Positions 49,769 through 60,806 of a stretch of DNA of 64,000 nt are shown piece after piece; positions within the stretch are counted from its first letter, which is position 1, and every line of letters starts with the position of its first letter. Origin of the DNA: an uncultured Porphyromonadaceae bacterium (GTDB taxonomy: Bacteria > Bacteroidota > Bacteroidia > Bacteroidales > Muribaculaceae); NCBI GenBank assembly GCA_947174995.1, contig CAMWLC010000006.1:1-64000 (forward strand). The letters run 5' to 3'. Made by a program: the position numbers and the translations under genes. The notes under the pieces were generated by a model, which did not search any database, was not told where the DNA came from, and saw only the letters and a list, made by a program, of their open reading frames with translations.

Positions 49769-52336
49769 TTATTCGCTTTCTATTGTCAGCGGGGTGTACT
49801 TGATGGTGAGGCGCTCGGCGTCATCCTCATGGTCCACATCGATGCTTCCACCTATCTTACCCTCGGCATTGAGAGTGAGCATAAGCTCGGCCATGTCATC
49901 CTCGAGATATTTCTGGATGGCACGCTTCAACGGACGGGCACCGAAATTCTTGTCATACCCCTTGTCGGCGATGAAGTCCTTTGCCTTCTCCGAAAGGTTG
50001 AGATGGAACCCGAGTTTCTCCACACGGGCGTAGAAATCCTTGAGCTCCACATCAATGATCTTGAAGATGGCCTCCCGGTCAAGCTGGTCGAACATGATGA
50101 CATCGTCCACACGGTTGAGGAACTCCGGAGAGAACACCCTGTTCAGCGCCTTGGATATGACGCCGTGGGCCTGCTCCTTGCTGACCGTCTCGGTGTTGAA
50201 TCCGACACCGCCGCCAAACTCCTTGAGCTGACGAGAACCGACGTTGCTCGTCATGATGATGATGGTGTTCTTGAAGTCGATGCGGCGTCCGAGAGAGTCG
50301 GTGAGACGTCCCTCGTCCATCACCTGAAGCAGGAGGTTGAACACATCCGGGTGCGCCTTCTCGATCTCGTCAAGAAGCACCACCGAATAGGGATGCCTAC
50401 GTACCTTCTCCGTGAGCTGACCACCCTCCTCATATCCCACATATCCCGGAGGCGCACCGACAAGGCGCGACACCGTGAATTTCTCCATATACTCGCTCAT
50501 ATCCATGCGGATAAGGGAATCAGAGGAGTCGAACAGATACTGCGAGAGTTTCTTGGCAAGGTGCGTCTTGCCGACGCCCGTGGGGCCGAGGAACATGAAC
50601 GTGCCTATTGGCTTATTGGGATCCTTCAGGCCAATACGGTTGCGCTGTATGGCCTTGACGATCTTCTTGATGGCCTCATCCTGGCCGATAACAGCCCCCT
50701 TGAGCGAGTCTCCCATCTGGAGAAGACGCGAATTTTCCGCCTGGGCAATACGCTGGGTGGGGACACCGGTCATGATGGCCACTACTTCGGCCACCTTCTC
50801 CTCGTCAACCTCCTGCCGCTCCTGCTCAAGGCGGGCCTCCCAGTCTTTCTGCGCTGTCTCAAGCTCGGCGCGCTTACGTGACTCAAGGTCACGGAGCGAC
50901 GCCGCCTTCTCGAAATCCTGGTTTTTGGCAGCGGCGAGTTTCTCGGCGTTGACATCGTCCACCTCTTTCTCCAGCTTCTCTATCTCCTCGGGCACCACGA
51001 TATTGGTAATATGCACTCTCGATCCTGCCTCATCAAGGGCGTCGAGGGCCTTGTCGGGGAAATTGCGGTCGCTGATATACCGTTCCGTCAGTTCGACACA
51101 TGCTTTAAGCGCATCATCGGTGTAACGCACGTTGTGGTGGTTCTCGTACTTATCCTTCACCTGCTGAAGGATAGCCAGCGTCTCTTCGGGAGTGGTCGGC
51201 TCGACCATCACCTTCTGGAACCTGCGCTCAAGGGCGCCGTCCTTTTCGATATTTGTGCGGTATTCGTCAAGCGTTGTCGCACCGATGCACTGTATCTCGC
51301 CTCGCGCGAGGGCCGGCTTGAGCATATTGGCCGCATCCATCGACCCCGGGGCGCCTCCGGCTCCCACGATGGTGTGGATCTCGTCGATGAAGAGAATCAC
51401 ATCGGGATTCTTCGACAGTTCGTCGAGGACAGCCTTGATGCGTTCCTCGAACTGGCCTCTGTATTTGGTGCCGGCCACCATCCCCGCCATGTCAAGATTG
51501 ACAAGACGCTTGTTAAAGAGCACCCTCGGCACCTTCTTCTGGTTGATTCTTAGCGCCAGGCCCTCCACGATGGCGGATTTTCCGACACCCGGTTCGCCGA
51601 TAAGCACGGGATTGTTTTTCTTTCTTCTGGAAAGAATCTGGGCAAGACGCTCTATTTCGCGCTCGCGGCCCACCACAGGGTCAAGTTTCCCCTCGGCGGC
51701 CTGCTTTGTCATGTCGTTGCCGAATTTGTCAAGGGCCGGAGTGTCGGACTTCGCCTGCTTGCATCCGCGCTCACCTTCGCTTTTCGCACCGCGTCCGGCA
51801 GCCTTGCGGAATGCCTTCTCATCGGGATCCTCGGCGTCGTCACCCCCCTCTGGAGTGGCCATGCCGCGCTGGGGAGCCTGCGGCCCCTCCTCGCCAATGC
51901 TCTGGATAGCGATGTCGAAATTGAGATATTCATCCTTGAACTGCTTCAGGAACTCGCTGCCGAAGGAGCGGTCGTCATGAATCAGGGCGAGCAGGATATG
52001 CTCTCCCCCTATGACGGAGGCGTGCATCTTGCGGGCCTCCGCCGTGGCAAGCTGGAGATGATGCACCGCCGCAGTGGTGATTCTGTATTGCTGCTCGAAA
52101 AGCGTGGTTGACTCCCCGGTGGCCGGAGTCACGGCCAGATGCTCCTCAAGCTCCTCTACCATCTTGTCGATGGGCACGTTGAGCTGGCTCAGGATTCTGA
52201 AAGCGTAGCCGTCACGGTTGCGCAGGGCCGCGAGCACGAAGTGCTCCGAGCCGATGACCGGAGAATTAAACTCCTGCGCGACTTTGTAGCTCGCCTCAAG
52301 AATGGGCCTGAACTGCTTTGAAAAATCATTCTTCAT
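49769..52336 (-). CDS. clpC: ATP-dependent Clp protease ATP-binding subunit
   Basis: Clp N domain, two AAA+ modules (GEPGVGKSA, GPTGVGKTHLAK), UVR-like middle domain. Confidence 0.95.
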   Translation of the reverse strand: MKNDFSKQFRPILEASYKVAQEFNSPVIGSEHFVLAALRNRDGYAFRILSQLNVPIDKMVEELEEHLAVTPATGESTTLFEQQYRITTAAVHHLQLATAEARKMHASVIGGEHILLALIHDDRSFGSEFLKQFKDEYLNFDIAIQSIGEEGPQAPQRGMATPEGGDDAEDPDEKAFRKAAGRGAKSEGERGCKQAKSDTPALDKFGNDMTKQAAEGKLDPVVGREREIERLAQILSRRKKNNPVLIGEPGVGKSAIVEGLALRINQKKVPRVLFNKRLVNLDMAGMVAGTKYRGQFEERIKAVLDELSKNPDVILFIDEIHTIVGAGGAPGSMDAANMLKPALARGEIQCIGATTLDEYRTNIEKDGALERRFQKVMVEPTTPEETLAILQQVKDKYENHHNVRYTDDALKACVELTERYISDRNFPDKALDALDEAGSRVHITNIVVPEEIEKLEKEVDDVNAEKLAAAKNQDFEKAASLRDLESRKRAELETAQKDWEARLEQERQEVDEEKVAEVVAIMTGVPTQRIAQAENSRLLQMGDSLKGAVIGQDEAIKKIVKAIQRNRIGLKDPNKPIGTFMFLGPTGVGKTHLAKKLSQYLFDSSDSLIRMDMSEYMEKFTVSRLVGAPPGYVGYEEGGQLTEKVRRHPYSVVLLDEIEKAHPDVFNLLLQVMDEGRLTDSLGRRIDFKNTIIIMTSNVGSRQLKEFGGGVGFNTETVSKEQAHGVISKALNRVFSPEFLNRVDDVIMFDQLDREAIFKIIDVELKDFYARVEKLGFHLNLSEKAKDFIADKGYDKNFGARPLKRAIQKYLEDDMAELMLTLNAEGKIGGSIDVDHEDDAERLTIKYTPLTIESE

Positions 52337-52408
52337 ATATACTATAACGTGTTTTTATATCAAAATGCAAACTCCGTGCCAAATTTTCTCCCCCGCACGT
52401 CTGAAATA

Positions 52409-52440
52409 TTTGGCCGCTTGACGCTTTTTTATTAATTTTG
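52409..52440 (+). promoter_or_regulatory. gyrA promoter
   Basis: TTTG 52409-52412, 20 nt, TAATTTTG 52433-52440. Confidence 0.7.
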
Positions 52441-52464
52441 TAGTCTGAAAACAACCCTATAAAA

Positions 52465-54996
52465 ATGCAAGGAGACGACAAGATAATTCCGATTAACATA
52501 GAATCGGAAATGAAAAGCGCCTACATTGACTACTCCATGTCAGTCATTGTGTCACGCGCCCTTCCCGATGTCCGTGACGGATTCAAGCCTGTGCACCGCC
52601 GTGTGCTCTACGGCATGCACGAAGCCAACAACGGCTTCTCCGGAGACACCAAGAAGTCCGCACGCATTGTGGGAGACGTTATGGGTCACTATCATCCTCA
52701 TGGCGACTCCTCGATATATCTCACCATGGTGCGCCTGGCCCAGGAATGGTCGCTGCGCTATCCCCTGGTCTTCGGACAGGGCAACTTCGGCTCGATCGAC
52801 GGCGACTCTCCCGCCGCCATGCGTTACACCGAGGTGAAGCTCGCACGCATGGGAGAGGAGATGATGCGTGACCTCGATGCCGACACCGTGGATTTCGTGC
52901 CCAACTTCGACAACAGCACCGCGGAGCCTACGGTGCTCCCCACAAGGTTTCCCAACCTGCTGGTCAACGGTGCTTCCGGCATTGCCGTCGGCATGGCCAC
53001 GAATATGCCTCCCCACAACCTCACGGAGTCAATCAACGCCTCGCTTGCCCTTATTGACGATCCCGACATCGACATCCCGGGCCTGATGAAATATGTGAGT
53101 GCCCCCGATTTCCCCACCGGCGGCGAGATTCTCGGTCTCCAGGGCGTGAAAGATGCCTACGAGACAGGACGCGGACGTATCGTGGTGCGCGCCAAAGCCA
53201 CTATCGAGAGCACATCCACTCACGACCAGATAATCATTTCCGAAATACCCTACGGTGTGCTCAAGAATGACCTTGTCAAGAGCATCGCCGACCTCGTGGA
53301 GGAAAAGAAAATCGACGGCATATCCGACATCACGGATACCTCGGCCCGTGGCAAAATCCACATCGCCATCGACATCAAGCGCGACGCCAATGCGAATGTG
53401 GTGCTCAACAAGCTCTACAAGCTCACCCAGCTTCAGTCATCCTTCAGCGTCAATAACGTCGCCCTCGTCAACGGACGGCCGCGCACGCTCAACCTCAAGG
53501 AGATACTCAAGGCTTTCGTCGATCACCGCCATGAAGTGGTAATCCGTCGCACACGCTTCGAGCTTCGCAAGGCCGAGGAGCGCGCCCACATCCTGAAGGG
53601 ACTCATGATAGCCGTGGATAACATCGACGAGGTGATACACATAATCCGCTCCTCGCGCACGACCGAAATGGCACGTGAGCGCCTGGCGGAGAAGTTTGAG
53701 CTTGATGATGTTCAGACCCGCGCCATCGTGGAGATGCGTCTGCGCCAGCTCACCGGTCTGGAAATGGAGAAACTCCGTGCCGAGTATGATGAAATCATGA
53801 AACTCATCGCCCACCTTAACGATATTCTCAACAACGACGAGGTGTGTCGCGGCGTCATGAAGGAGGAACTCATCGAGATCCGTGACAAATATGGCGATGA
53901 GCGTCGCACCAAGATCAATCCTTTCTCCGGAGATTTCAACGCAGAGGATTTCTTCCCCGATGATGAAATGATCATCACCATCTCGCATCTCGGCTATATA
54001 AAGCGCACTCCCCTATCCGATTTCCGCGCTCAGAACCGCGGTGGCGTCGGCGCCAAGGGAAGCACCACCCGCGACCAGGATTTCATAGAATACATTTATC
54101 CGGCCACCAACCACAGCTATATGCTCTTCTTCACGCAGAAGGGTCGCTGCTTCTGGCTGAAGGTGTATGAAATCCCAGAAGGCACCAAGAATTCCAAGGG
54201 ACGCGCCATACAGAATCTCCTCCAGATTGAGGCGGACGACAAGGTGAACGCATTCATCTGCATACGCAATCTCACCGATCCCGAATACAACACGCGCCAC
54301 AACCTTATTTTCTGCACCAAGAACGGCGTCATCAAGAAGACTCCTCTCGAGGCCTACTCGCGTCCCCGTGCCAACGGCGTGAACGCCATTGTGATACGCG
54401 ACGATGACAAGCTCATCAGCGTCAAACTGACCGATGGAAATTCGGATGTGCTGCTTGCTGACCGCGAGGGCCGCGCCGTGCGTTTCCACGAGACTAAGGT
54501 GCGCGAGATGGGCCGTGTGTCCACAGGCGTGCGAGGCATGACGCTCGGCGGTCCCGAGGATGAGGTAGTGGGAATGGTGACTATGCCCGCCGGATCCACC
54601 GACACTATCATGGTGGTGTCCGAGAACGGCTACGGCAAGCGTTCCGACCTCGACGACTATCCCGTGCACAACCGTGGCGGCAAGGGAGTGAAGACCATCA
54701 ACGTGACTGAAAAGACGGGATTCCTCGTGGCCATCCTGAACGTGAATGACGAAAACGACCTCGTGATCATCAACCAGAGCGGTATCACGCTCCGTATGTC
54801 GCTGGCCGGCATCCGTGTCACCGGACGTGCCACCCAGGGTGTGAGACTCATCGACCTCGCGAAGCGCGGAGACTCCATAGCCTCCGTATGCAAGGTGGAT
54901 ACCGATCCTGAAAAGGAGATCGAGGAAGAGGTTTCCGAGACCATGCCCGACGCGGAGATAGCGGAAGAAATCGGCGCCGAGGCGGGGGAAGAGTGA
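52465..54996 (+). CDS. gyrA: DNA gyrase subunit A
   Basis: [44 protein letters not shown] GyrA-box variant. Confidence 0.97.
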   Translation: MQGDDKIIPINIESEMKSAYIDYSMSVIVSRALPDVRDGFKPVHRRVLYGMHEANNGFSGDTKKSARIVGDVMGHYHPHGDSSIYLTMVRLAQEWSLRYPLVFGQGNFGSIDGDSPAAMRYTEVKLARMGEEMMRDLDADTVDFVPNFDNSTAEPTVLPTRFPNLLVNGASGIAVGMATNMPPHNLTESINASLALIDDPDIDIPGLMKYVSAPDFPTGGEILGLQGVKDAYETGRGRIVVRAKATIESTSTHDQIIISEIPYGVLKNDLVKSIADLVEEKKIDGISDITDTSARGKIHIAIDIKRDANANVVLNKLYKLTQLQSSFSVNNVALVNGRPRTLNLKEILKAFVDHRHEVVIRRTRFELRKAEERAHILKGLMIAVDNIDEVIHIIRSSRTTEMARERLAEKFELDDVQTRAIVEMRLRQLTGLEMEKLRAEYDEIMKLIAHLNDILNNDEVCRGVMKEELIEIRDKYGDERRTKINPFSGDFNAEDFFPDDEMIITISHLGYIKRTPLSDFRAQNRGGVGAKGSTTRDQDFIEYIYPATNHSYMLFFTQKGRCFWLKVYEIPEGTKNSKGRAIQNLLQIEADDKVNAFICIRNLTDPEYNTRHNLIFCTKNGVIKKTPLEAYSRPRANGVNAIVIRDDDKLISVKLTDGNSDVLLADREGRAVRFHETKVREMGRVSTGVRGMTLGGPEDEVVGMVTMPAGSTDTIMVVSENGYGKRSDLDDYPVHNRGGKGVKTINVTEKTGFLVAILNVNDENDLVIINQSGITLRMSLAGIRVTGRATQGVRLIDLAKRGDSIASVCKVDTDPEKEIEEEVSETMPDAEIAEEIGAEAGEE

Positions 54997-55106
54997 AATT
55001 TTCCTCCGTCCTGGACGTTATATTATATAGTGACACTCTGATAAAGGAGTCGCCTGATTATACGTGGAATGCTCCTCATACGTGAAATACTCAAAATTCA
55101 TATACA

Positions 55107-56309
55107 ATGAAGAAATTCTTAATACTTGCGCTCTGCGCAGCCGCAGCCGGCTCGATGTTCGCCCAGAAGGCCAACGTTGACGCCGCCAAGAAACTCGCCG
55201 GAAAGGTCGACAAAATCGGTGAGGCCCGCACCCTTATCCAAGCCGCACTCGCTGATCCCGAGACGATGAACGACCCCAACACCTACTTCGTCGCCGGAAA
55301 AATCGAATATGATGCCTTCGACAAGAATGAGGCCGCACGCAAAATCAATCCTGCGGACGTCAATCTGCTTGATATGTATCGCGAGCTCCTCAACGGCTAC
55401 AACTACTACGCACAGGGTATCCCCGTGGACGCCGCGTCCGCGAAGCCCAAGCTGGGCAAGGACATGGCGAAGACAATCGCTTCGCACGCCACACAGTATT
55501 TCGAGGGAGGTGCCAATTTCTTCAACGAGAAGGTGTATTATCCCGAGGCATACCAGGCGTTCATGATCTACGGAGACCTCTCCGATCAGACCGACCTCCT
55601 CGGCAAGGCCACTCCTGCCCTCCCTCGGACCGACCGCGCAACCGCCTATTTCAATGCCGGTCTCGCCGCATACTCGGGCAACCAGGTGGAGAAGAGCGCC
55701 GGAGCCTTCCGCAAGGCCCGCAACGCAGGCTACACCGATCCCCAGGCCTTCATCTACGAGATCGCCTGCTGGCAGAATCTCGCCCAGAACGACAGCACCA
55801 AGGCTGATCTCGCCAAGCAGAATATCCGCGACGTCGCCATGGACGGCTATCGCCAGTTCGGCATCGAGCAGCCCCTCTTCATCAACAACCTCGTGAACTA
55901 CATGGTGAGCGACAACCAGACCAACGAGGCACTCGAACTCATCTCCGGCGAAATCGCCAACCATCCCGATGCTGCCGCCCTCTACGGTCTCAGAGGTTTC
56001 GTGTATGACCGCGCCGACAATGAGGCTGCTTCCGAGGCTGATTACCGCAAGGCTGTCTCCCTCCCCGGAGTGGACTACGAGACTCTCAAGAACGCAGCCA
56101 AGAAAATCCTTCGCATAGGCACCGAGAAGTGGAACACCATCGAGGGCAACAGCGCGGAGGCACGTGCCGCTCGCCAGGATGTGAAGACCAACTATTTCGA
56201 GACCGCCAAGGCAATCACCGAGCAGGCCAAGGCCCTCAACGGCGTTGACAGCGATCTGGAGTATGTGATCGAGAACATCGACTACGCCCTCGAGACTTAT
56301 TTCAACTAA
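55107..56309 (+). CDS. Exported tetratricopeptide-repeat protein
   Basis: Signal peptide; helical repeats (AYFNAGLAAYSGNQVEKSAGAFRKARNAGY). Confidence 0.75.
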   Translation: MKKFLILALCAAAAGSMFAQKANVDAAKKLAGKVDKIGEARTLIQAALADPETMNDPNTYFVAGKIEYDAFDKNEAARKINPADVNLLDMYRELLNGYNYYAQGIPVDAASAKPKLGKDMAKTIASHATQYFEGGANFFNEKVYYPEAYQAFMIYGDLSDQTDLLGKATPALPRTDRATAYFNAGLAAYSGNQVEKSAGAFRKARNAGYTDPQAFIYEIACWQNLAQNDSTKADLAKQNIRDVAMDGYRQFGIEQPLFINNLVNYMVSDNQTNEALELISGEIANHPDAAALYGLRGFVYDRADNEAASEADYRKAVSLPGVDYETLKNAAKKILRIGTEKWNTIEGNSAEARAARQDVKTNYFETAKAITEQAKALNGVDSDLEYVIENIDYALETYFN

Positions 56310-56371
56310 GCCATCGGATACGACAATCCACGCTTATCCGGGTCTCTGACCCCGTATACCTGCATATCCCT

Positions 56372-56417
56372 TCGGGGAGACACGAAAATAAAAGTCACGT
56401 GTCTCCCCGATTTTTTT
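56372..56417 (+). terminator. Intrinsic terminator
   Basis: Perfect 13-bp stem TCGGGGAGACACG / CGTGTCTCCCCGA followed by T7. Confidence 0.93.
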
Positions 56418-56501
56418 ATGCAGCGCAGATTTTTTCTCACTTCATGGTGTGCGAATGTCAGCGGAATTGACTAACTTTGCACTTTGATAAAGACAAGCGA
56501 T

Positions 56502-57515
56502 ATGTTCTCATTCACTCAGGAAATAGCAATGGACCTTGGCACAGCCAACTCCATCATCATACACAACGACAAGATTGTCGTTGACCAGCCCTCGGTAGTG
56601 GCTATTGAAAACAAGACCGACAAGCTCGTGGCCGTCGGCGAACTCGCCCACCAGATGGAGGGCAAGGAGTCTCCGGGAATCCGCACCATACGCCCTCTGC
56701 GCGACGGCGTGATAGCCGACTTCAACGCGGCTGAACTCATGATCCGCGGGCTGGTGAAGATGGTCAGCTCCAAGCGCCGCTGGTTCTCTCCCTCGCTCCG
56801 CATGGTCGTATGCGTTCCCTCCGGCTCCACGGAGGTGGAACTGCGTGCCGTGCGCGATTCCAGCGAACACGCCGGAGGACGCGACGTTTACATGATATAT
56901 GAGCCCATGGCCGCCGCTCTCGGTATCGGACTTGACGTCGAGGCCCCGGAGGGCAACATGATCGTCGATATAGGTGGCGGTTCCACTGAAATCGCGGTGA
57001 TCTCGCTCGGAGGCATCGTCAGCAACAAGAGTATCCGTGTGGCCGGCAACGATCTCACGGCCGACATCAAGGAGCACATGGGGCGCGTGCACAACCTCAA
57101 GGTCGGTACGACCATGGCGGAGCGCATCAAAATCAACGTGGGAAGCGCCCTCCCGGTGCTTGACAATCCCCCGGAACCCTTCGTAGTGCATGGCCCCAAC
57201 CGCATGACCGCCCTTCCCATGGAGGTGGCCGTGACATACGAGGAGATTTCCCAGTGTATCGAGAAGACGATCTCTAAAATGGAGGCTGCCATTCTCTCGG
57301 CCCTCGAGCATACGCCCCCGGAACTTTATGCCGACATTGTGCGGAACGGCATCTACCTGGCAGGAGGAGGTGCTTTGCTCCGCGGTTTGGCTAAGCGATT
57401 CACCGACCGCTTCCACATCGAGTTCAAGATCGCCGATGACCCGTTGCACGCAGTGGCTAAGGGCACCGGAGTGGCACTGAAGAATATCCACAGATTCAAA
57501 TTCCTCATCCGCTGA
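56502..57515 (+). CDS. mreB: Rod shape-determining protein MreB
   Basis: MFSFTQEIAMDLGTANSIIIHND; ATG 56502 preferred over TTG 56484. Confidence 0.97.
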   Translation: MFSFTQEIAMDLGTANSIIIHNDKIVVDQPSVVAIENKTDKLVAVGELAHQMEGKESPGIRTIRPLRDGVIADFNAAELMIRGLVKMVSSKRRWFSPSLRMVVCVPSGSTEVELRAVRDSSEHAGGRDVYMIYEPMAAALGIGLDVEAPEGNMIVDIGGGSTEIAVISLGGIVSNKSIRVAGNDLTADIKEHMGRVHNLKVGTTMAERIKINVGSALPVLDNPPEPFVVHGPNRMTALPMEVAVTYEEISQCIEKTISKMEAAILSALEHTPPELYADIVRNGIYLAGGGALLRGLAKRFTDRFHIEFKIADDPLHAVAKGTGVALKNIHRFKFLIR

Positions 57516-57540
57516 CGGACTCCGGCTCCTGCATAGCCGG

Positions 57541-58407
57541 ATGACCAATACCCCCGACGTGAGAAATCTTCTGAATTTCATCATACGCTTCAGCACATGG
57601 TTCATTTTCATGTTCTATGTGCTGCTGTCGTGTATCCTTCTCTTCTCTTACAACAGGATGCAGCAGTCCATTTATCTCACGTCGGCGGGATATGTCACTT
57701 CAGGGGTGTATTCCGCCTGGGCCAATGTCACCGGCTATTTCGCCCTGCGCAGAATCAACGCCGATCTCCAGGAACGCAACGCCCTCCTGGAGACGGAGGT
57801 GCTGAATCTTCGCGCACAGCTCGCGGAGGCACATACGCTCATCGCCGACACGGCCGCAGCCGCCATCCTTCCCGGACGCTTCGACTACGAGGCAGCCGCC
57901 GTCATCAACAATTCCACGCGCCATCCCCGCAATTTCTTCACCATCACGAAGGGAGCCGCCGACGGGTTGATTCCGGGCATGGGAGTGGTGGATCACAACG
58001 GCGTGGTGGGCATCGTGAATATGGTGGGCGAACACACTGCACGTGTGGTCTCTCTTCTTAACGAGACCCAGCATTTCTCGGTGCGTCTTAAAGACTCTCC
58101 CTACGTCGGTTCCCTCTCCTGGCGCGGCGGAGATCCGGACGTAGCATACATGGAGGAGGTGCCCCGACACGTGAAGTTCCGTACGGGCGACACCGTCGTC
58201 ACCAGCGGATACTCCACCACGTTCCCGGAGGGAATCCCCGTTGGCACCGTCCTCAACCGCGTCCGCAGCCGTGACGACAATTTCTTCACTCTTAAAATCC
58301 GTCTCGCCTCTGACTTCAAGACTCTCGGCACCGTCCGCGTAATCAAGGATGAACTGAAGGCGGAACTCGACTCCCTCAACTCCCACGACGAGGCCTCGGG
58401 CAGATAA
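57541..58407 (+). CDS. mreC: Rod shape-determining protein MreC
   Basis: Position after mreB; N-terminal TM and coiled coil; GVVGIVNMVGEHTARVVSLLN. Confidence 0.93.
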   Translation: MTNTPDVRNLLNFIIRFSTWFIFMFYVLLSCILLFSYNRMQQSIYLTSAGYVTSGVYSAWANVTGYFALRRINADLQERNALLETEVLNLRAQLAEAHTLIADTAAAAILPGRFDYEAAAVINNSTRHPRNFFTITKGAADGLIPGMGVVDHNGVVGIVNMVGEHTARVVSLLNETQHFSVRLKDSPYVGSLSWRGGDPDVAYMEEVPRHVKFRTGDTVVTSGYSTTFPEGIPVGTVLNRVRSRDDNFFTLKIRLASDFKTLGTVRVIKDELKAELDSLNSHDEASGR

Positions 58408-58447
58408 ATGGACGTTATCGTTTAAATTTGAACACCTAATTAACACC

Positions 58448-58969
58448 ATGTCAAAGGATATTCTCTCATTCGCAGTGCTCTTTGTGGTGATGATTCTCCT
58501 TCAGGCCCTGATATTCAATCATATCGTGCTCTTCAGTGTGGCCGTGCCCCTGGTGTTCATATATTTCATCATACGTCTCCCTATCTCCCTTCCTACCGGT
58601 TGGCTCCTTACTTTCTCTTTCCTGCTGGGTCTCGCAGTGGACGTTTTCAGCGACACTCCCGGCGTCAACGCACTCGGATGCACGCTGTTGGCGGCGATGA
58701 AACGCCCGGCGTTTTTCGCATACGTGCCGCGCGACGACAAGACCAAGGAGGCTGAGCCAACTCTCTCCACTCTCGGATGGGTGCCCTATTGCAAGTATCT
58801 GCTCACCATGACCGGTATTTATTGTTTCCTGGCCCTCGCGATAGAATATTTCAACTTCGCTTCCGTTAAGACAATAGCTATCATGACAGTGGCGAGCACC
58901 ATCCTCACATTCTTGCTTCTGCTCGCCGTCGATTGCCTAATCGTAAGGAAACGTGAGAAAAGATTATAA
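58448..58969 (+). CDS. mreD: Rod shape-determining protein MreD
   Basis: Small multi-TM protein between mreC and mrdA. Confidence 0.88.
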   Translation: MSKDILSFAVLFVVMILLQALIFNHIVLFSVAVPLVFIYFIIRLPISLPTGWLLTFSFLLGLAVDVFSDTPGVNALGCTLLAAMKRPAFFAYVPRDDKTKEAEPTLSTLGWVPYCKYLLTMTGIYCFLALAIEYFNFASVKTIAIMTVASTILTFLLLLAVDCLIVRKREKRL

Positions 58970-60806
58970 ATTGAGTCAGCGCAGATATGTGATCGCATCA
59001 TTTATCTGCCTTATTGTCATAATTTACATAGTAAGGCTCTTCAGCCTCCAGATCGGCGACGAGAAATATAAGGAGCACGCAGAGAGCAATGCCTTGCTGC
59101 GCAGGATCATCTACCCCGCGCGCGGCCTGATATATGACCGCAAGGGAAACCTTGTTGTCTTCAACCAGCCGGCTTATGACGTCATGCTCATTCCAAAGGA
59201 TATGGACAAGTCGTTTGATTCCATCGCGTTCTGCAAGGTGCTCGGTATCGATATGCCAGAGCTGCGCAGACTGTTTGACGACATGAAGAATCCCCGCCGC
59301 AATCCCGGCTACTCGGCCTACACTCCTCAGAAACTCATTTCACACCTCTCCCAGGAAGACTACGGACGACTTCAGGAGAAGCTCTATCTGTTCCCCGGAT
59401 TCTTCATCCAGAAGCGTACTGTCCGCGAGTATGCCTATCCCTGCGGGGCCAATATTCTCGGCAATATCCGTGAAGTCGGAGCGAAAGACCTTGAGCGGGA
59501 TGACTATTATCGCGCCGGCGACTACACCGGAGACCTCGGCGTGGAGAAGAGCTACGAGAAGCAGCTTCGCGGACACAAGGGTGTGGAGATTCTGATGAAG
59601 GATGCCTACGGACGCATAAAGGGAAAATATGAGAACGGACGCCATGACGTCGCCCCCGAGTCCGGACGCAACCTCACCCTGTCGGTGGATATGGACCTCC
59701 AGGCCTACGGCGAGCAGCTGATGCAGGGTAAAGTCGGGGCCATTGTGGCAATTGAGCCCTCCACCGGAGAGATACTCTGCCTCGTGACCTCGCCCAACTA
59801 CGACCCCTCGCTTCTGGTGGGAAAGGAACGCGGCAAAAACTACCGTATGCTCCGCGATGCACCCGGCATACCCTTATACGACCGTGCCCTTCAGGCCGCA
59901 TATCCTCCCGGCTCCACCTTCAAGCCAACTCAGGGACTGATCTTCCTGGAGGAGGGCACTGTGACCACATCCACTATGTATCCCTGTTATCACGGATACA
60001 TCAACAAGCTCAGGGTGGGATGCCACGGTCATGCCTCCCCTATCGCGCTTCGACCGGCTCTTCAGACGTCGTGCAACGCATATTTCTGCTGGGGCTTCAA
60101 GAATTTCATCGACAAGAGGGGCACCACTCCCGCAGCACAGTTTGACAAGTGGAAAAACTGGATGGTGAAGATGGGCTACGGTTACCGCCTCGGAGTGGAT
60201 CTGCCGTCGGAGAGCCGTGGCTTCATTCCGAATGTGGATTTCTATAACAAGTCTTACCGTGGGCCCAATTGGAGCGCCAATTCCATAATTTCGGTCTCCA
60301 TCGGCCAGGGAGAGGTGCTCGCGACTCCGCTGCAGATTGCCAATCTTGCCGCCACAATCGCCAACCGCGGGTGGTTTTACACCCCCCATATCGTCCGGGA
60401 GGTGGCCGACACCGTGCTTGACTCCTCGTTCAGACAGAAACGCTCTCCCGGTATCAAGAAGGAATATTATGACGTTATTGCCGAGGGAATGAGAATGGCT
60501 GTACTCGGAGGCACCTGCCGAGGGGCGAATCTGCCCGGCATCGAGGTGTGCGGCAAGACCGGCACAGCGCAGAATCCCCACGGCAAGGACCATTCGGCCT
60601 TCATGGGCTTCGCGCCGTATCACAACCCCAAGATCGCCGTGGCCGTGTATGTGGAGAATGCCGGATTCGGCGCGGCTTACGGTGTGCCTATCGGCAGCCT
60701 GATCATGGAGAAATACCTCACAGGCACCATCAGCCCGGGCCGCAAGGGGGTAGAAGAAAGAATGTTCACCTCAAAAACATTTACTGCAAGTGGCACGAAG
60801 CACTGA
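58953..60806 (+). CDS. mrdA: Penicillin-binding protein 2
   Basis: YPPGSTFKP active site, KTGTAQ; GTG start, 17-nt overlap with mreD. Confidence 0.96.
   Translation: MRKDYKLSQRRYVIASFICLIVIIYIVRLFSLQIGDEKYKEHAESNALLRRIIYPARGLIYDRKGNLVVFNQPAYDVMLIPKDMDKSFDSIAFCKVLGIDMPELRRLFDDMKNPRRNPGYSAYTPQKLISHLSQEDYGRLQEKLYLFPGFFIQKRTVREYAYPCGANILGNIREVGAKDLERDDYYRAGDYTGDLGVEKSYEKQLRGHKGVEILMKDAYGRIKGKYENGRHDVAPESGRNLTLSVDMDLQAYGEQLMQGKVGAIVAIEPSTGEILCLVTSPNYDPSLLVGKERGKNYRMLRDAPGIPLYDRALQAAYPPGSTFKPTQGLIFLEEGTVTTSTMYPCYHGYINKLRVGCHGHASPIALRPALQTSCNAYFCWGFKNFIDKRGTTPAAQFDKWKNWMVKMGYGYRLGVDLPSESRGFIPNVDFYNKSYRGPNWSANSIISVSIGQGEVLATPLQIANLAATIANRGWFYTPHIVREVADTVLDSSFRQKRSPGIKKEYYDVIAEGMRMAVLGGTCRGANLPGIEVCGKTGTAQNPHGKDHSAFMGFAPYHNPKIAVAVYVENAGFGAAYGVPIGSLIMEKYLTGTISPGRKGVEERMFTSKTFTASGTKH

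Noticed and set aside
49583-50881. 432-aa + strand ORF opposite clpC
   Set aside because: Antisense to clpC and running out of the tcdA 3' end; no domain evidence
56508-57611. 367-aa - strand ORF opposite mreB
   Set aside because: Antisense shadow of mreB; no recognisable domain
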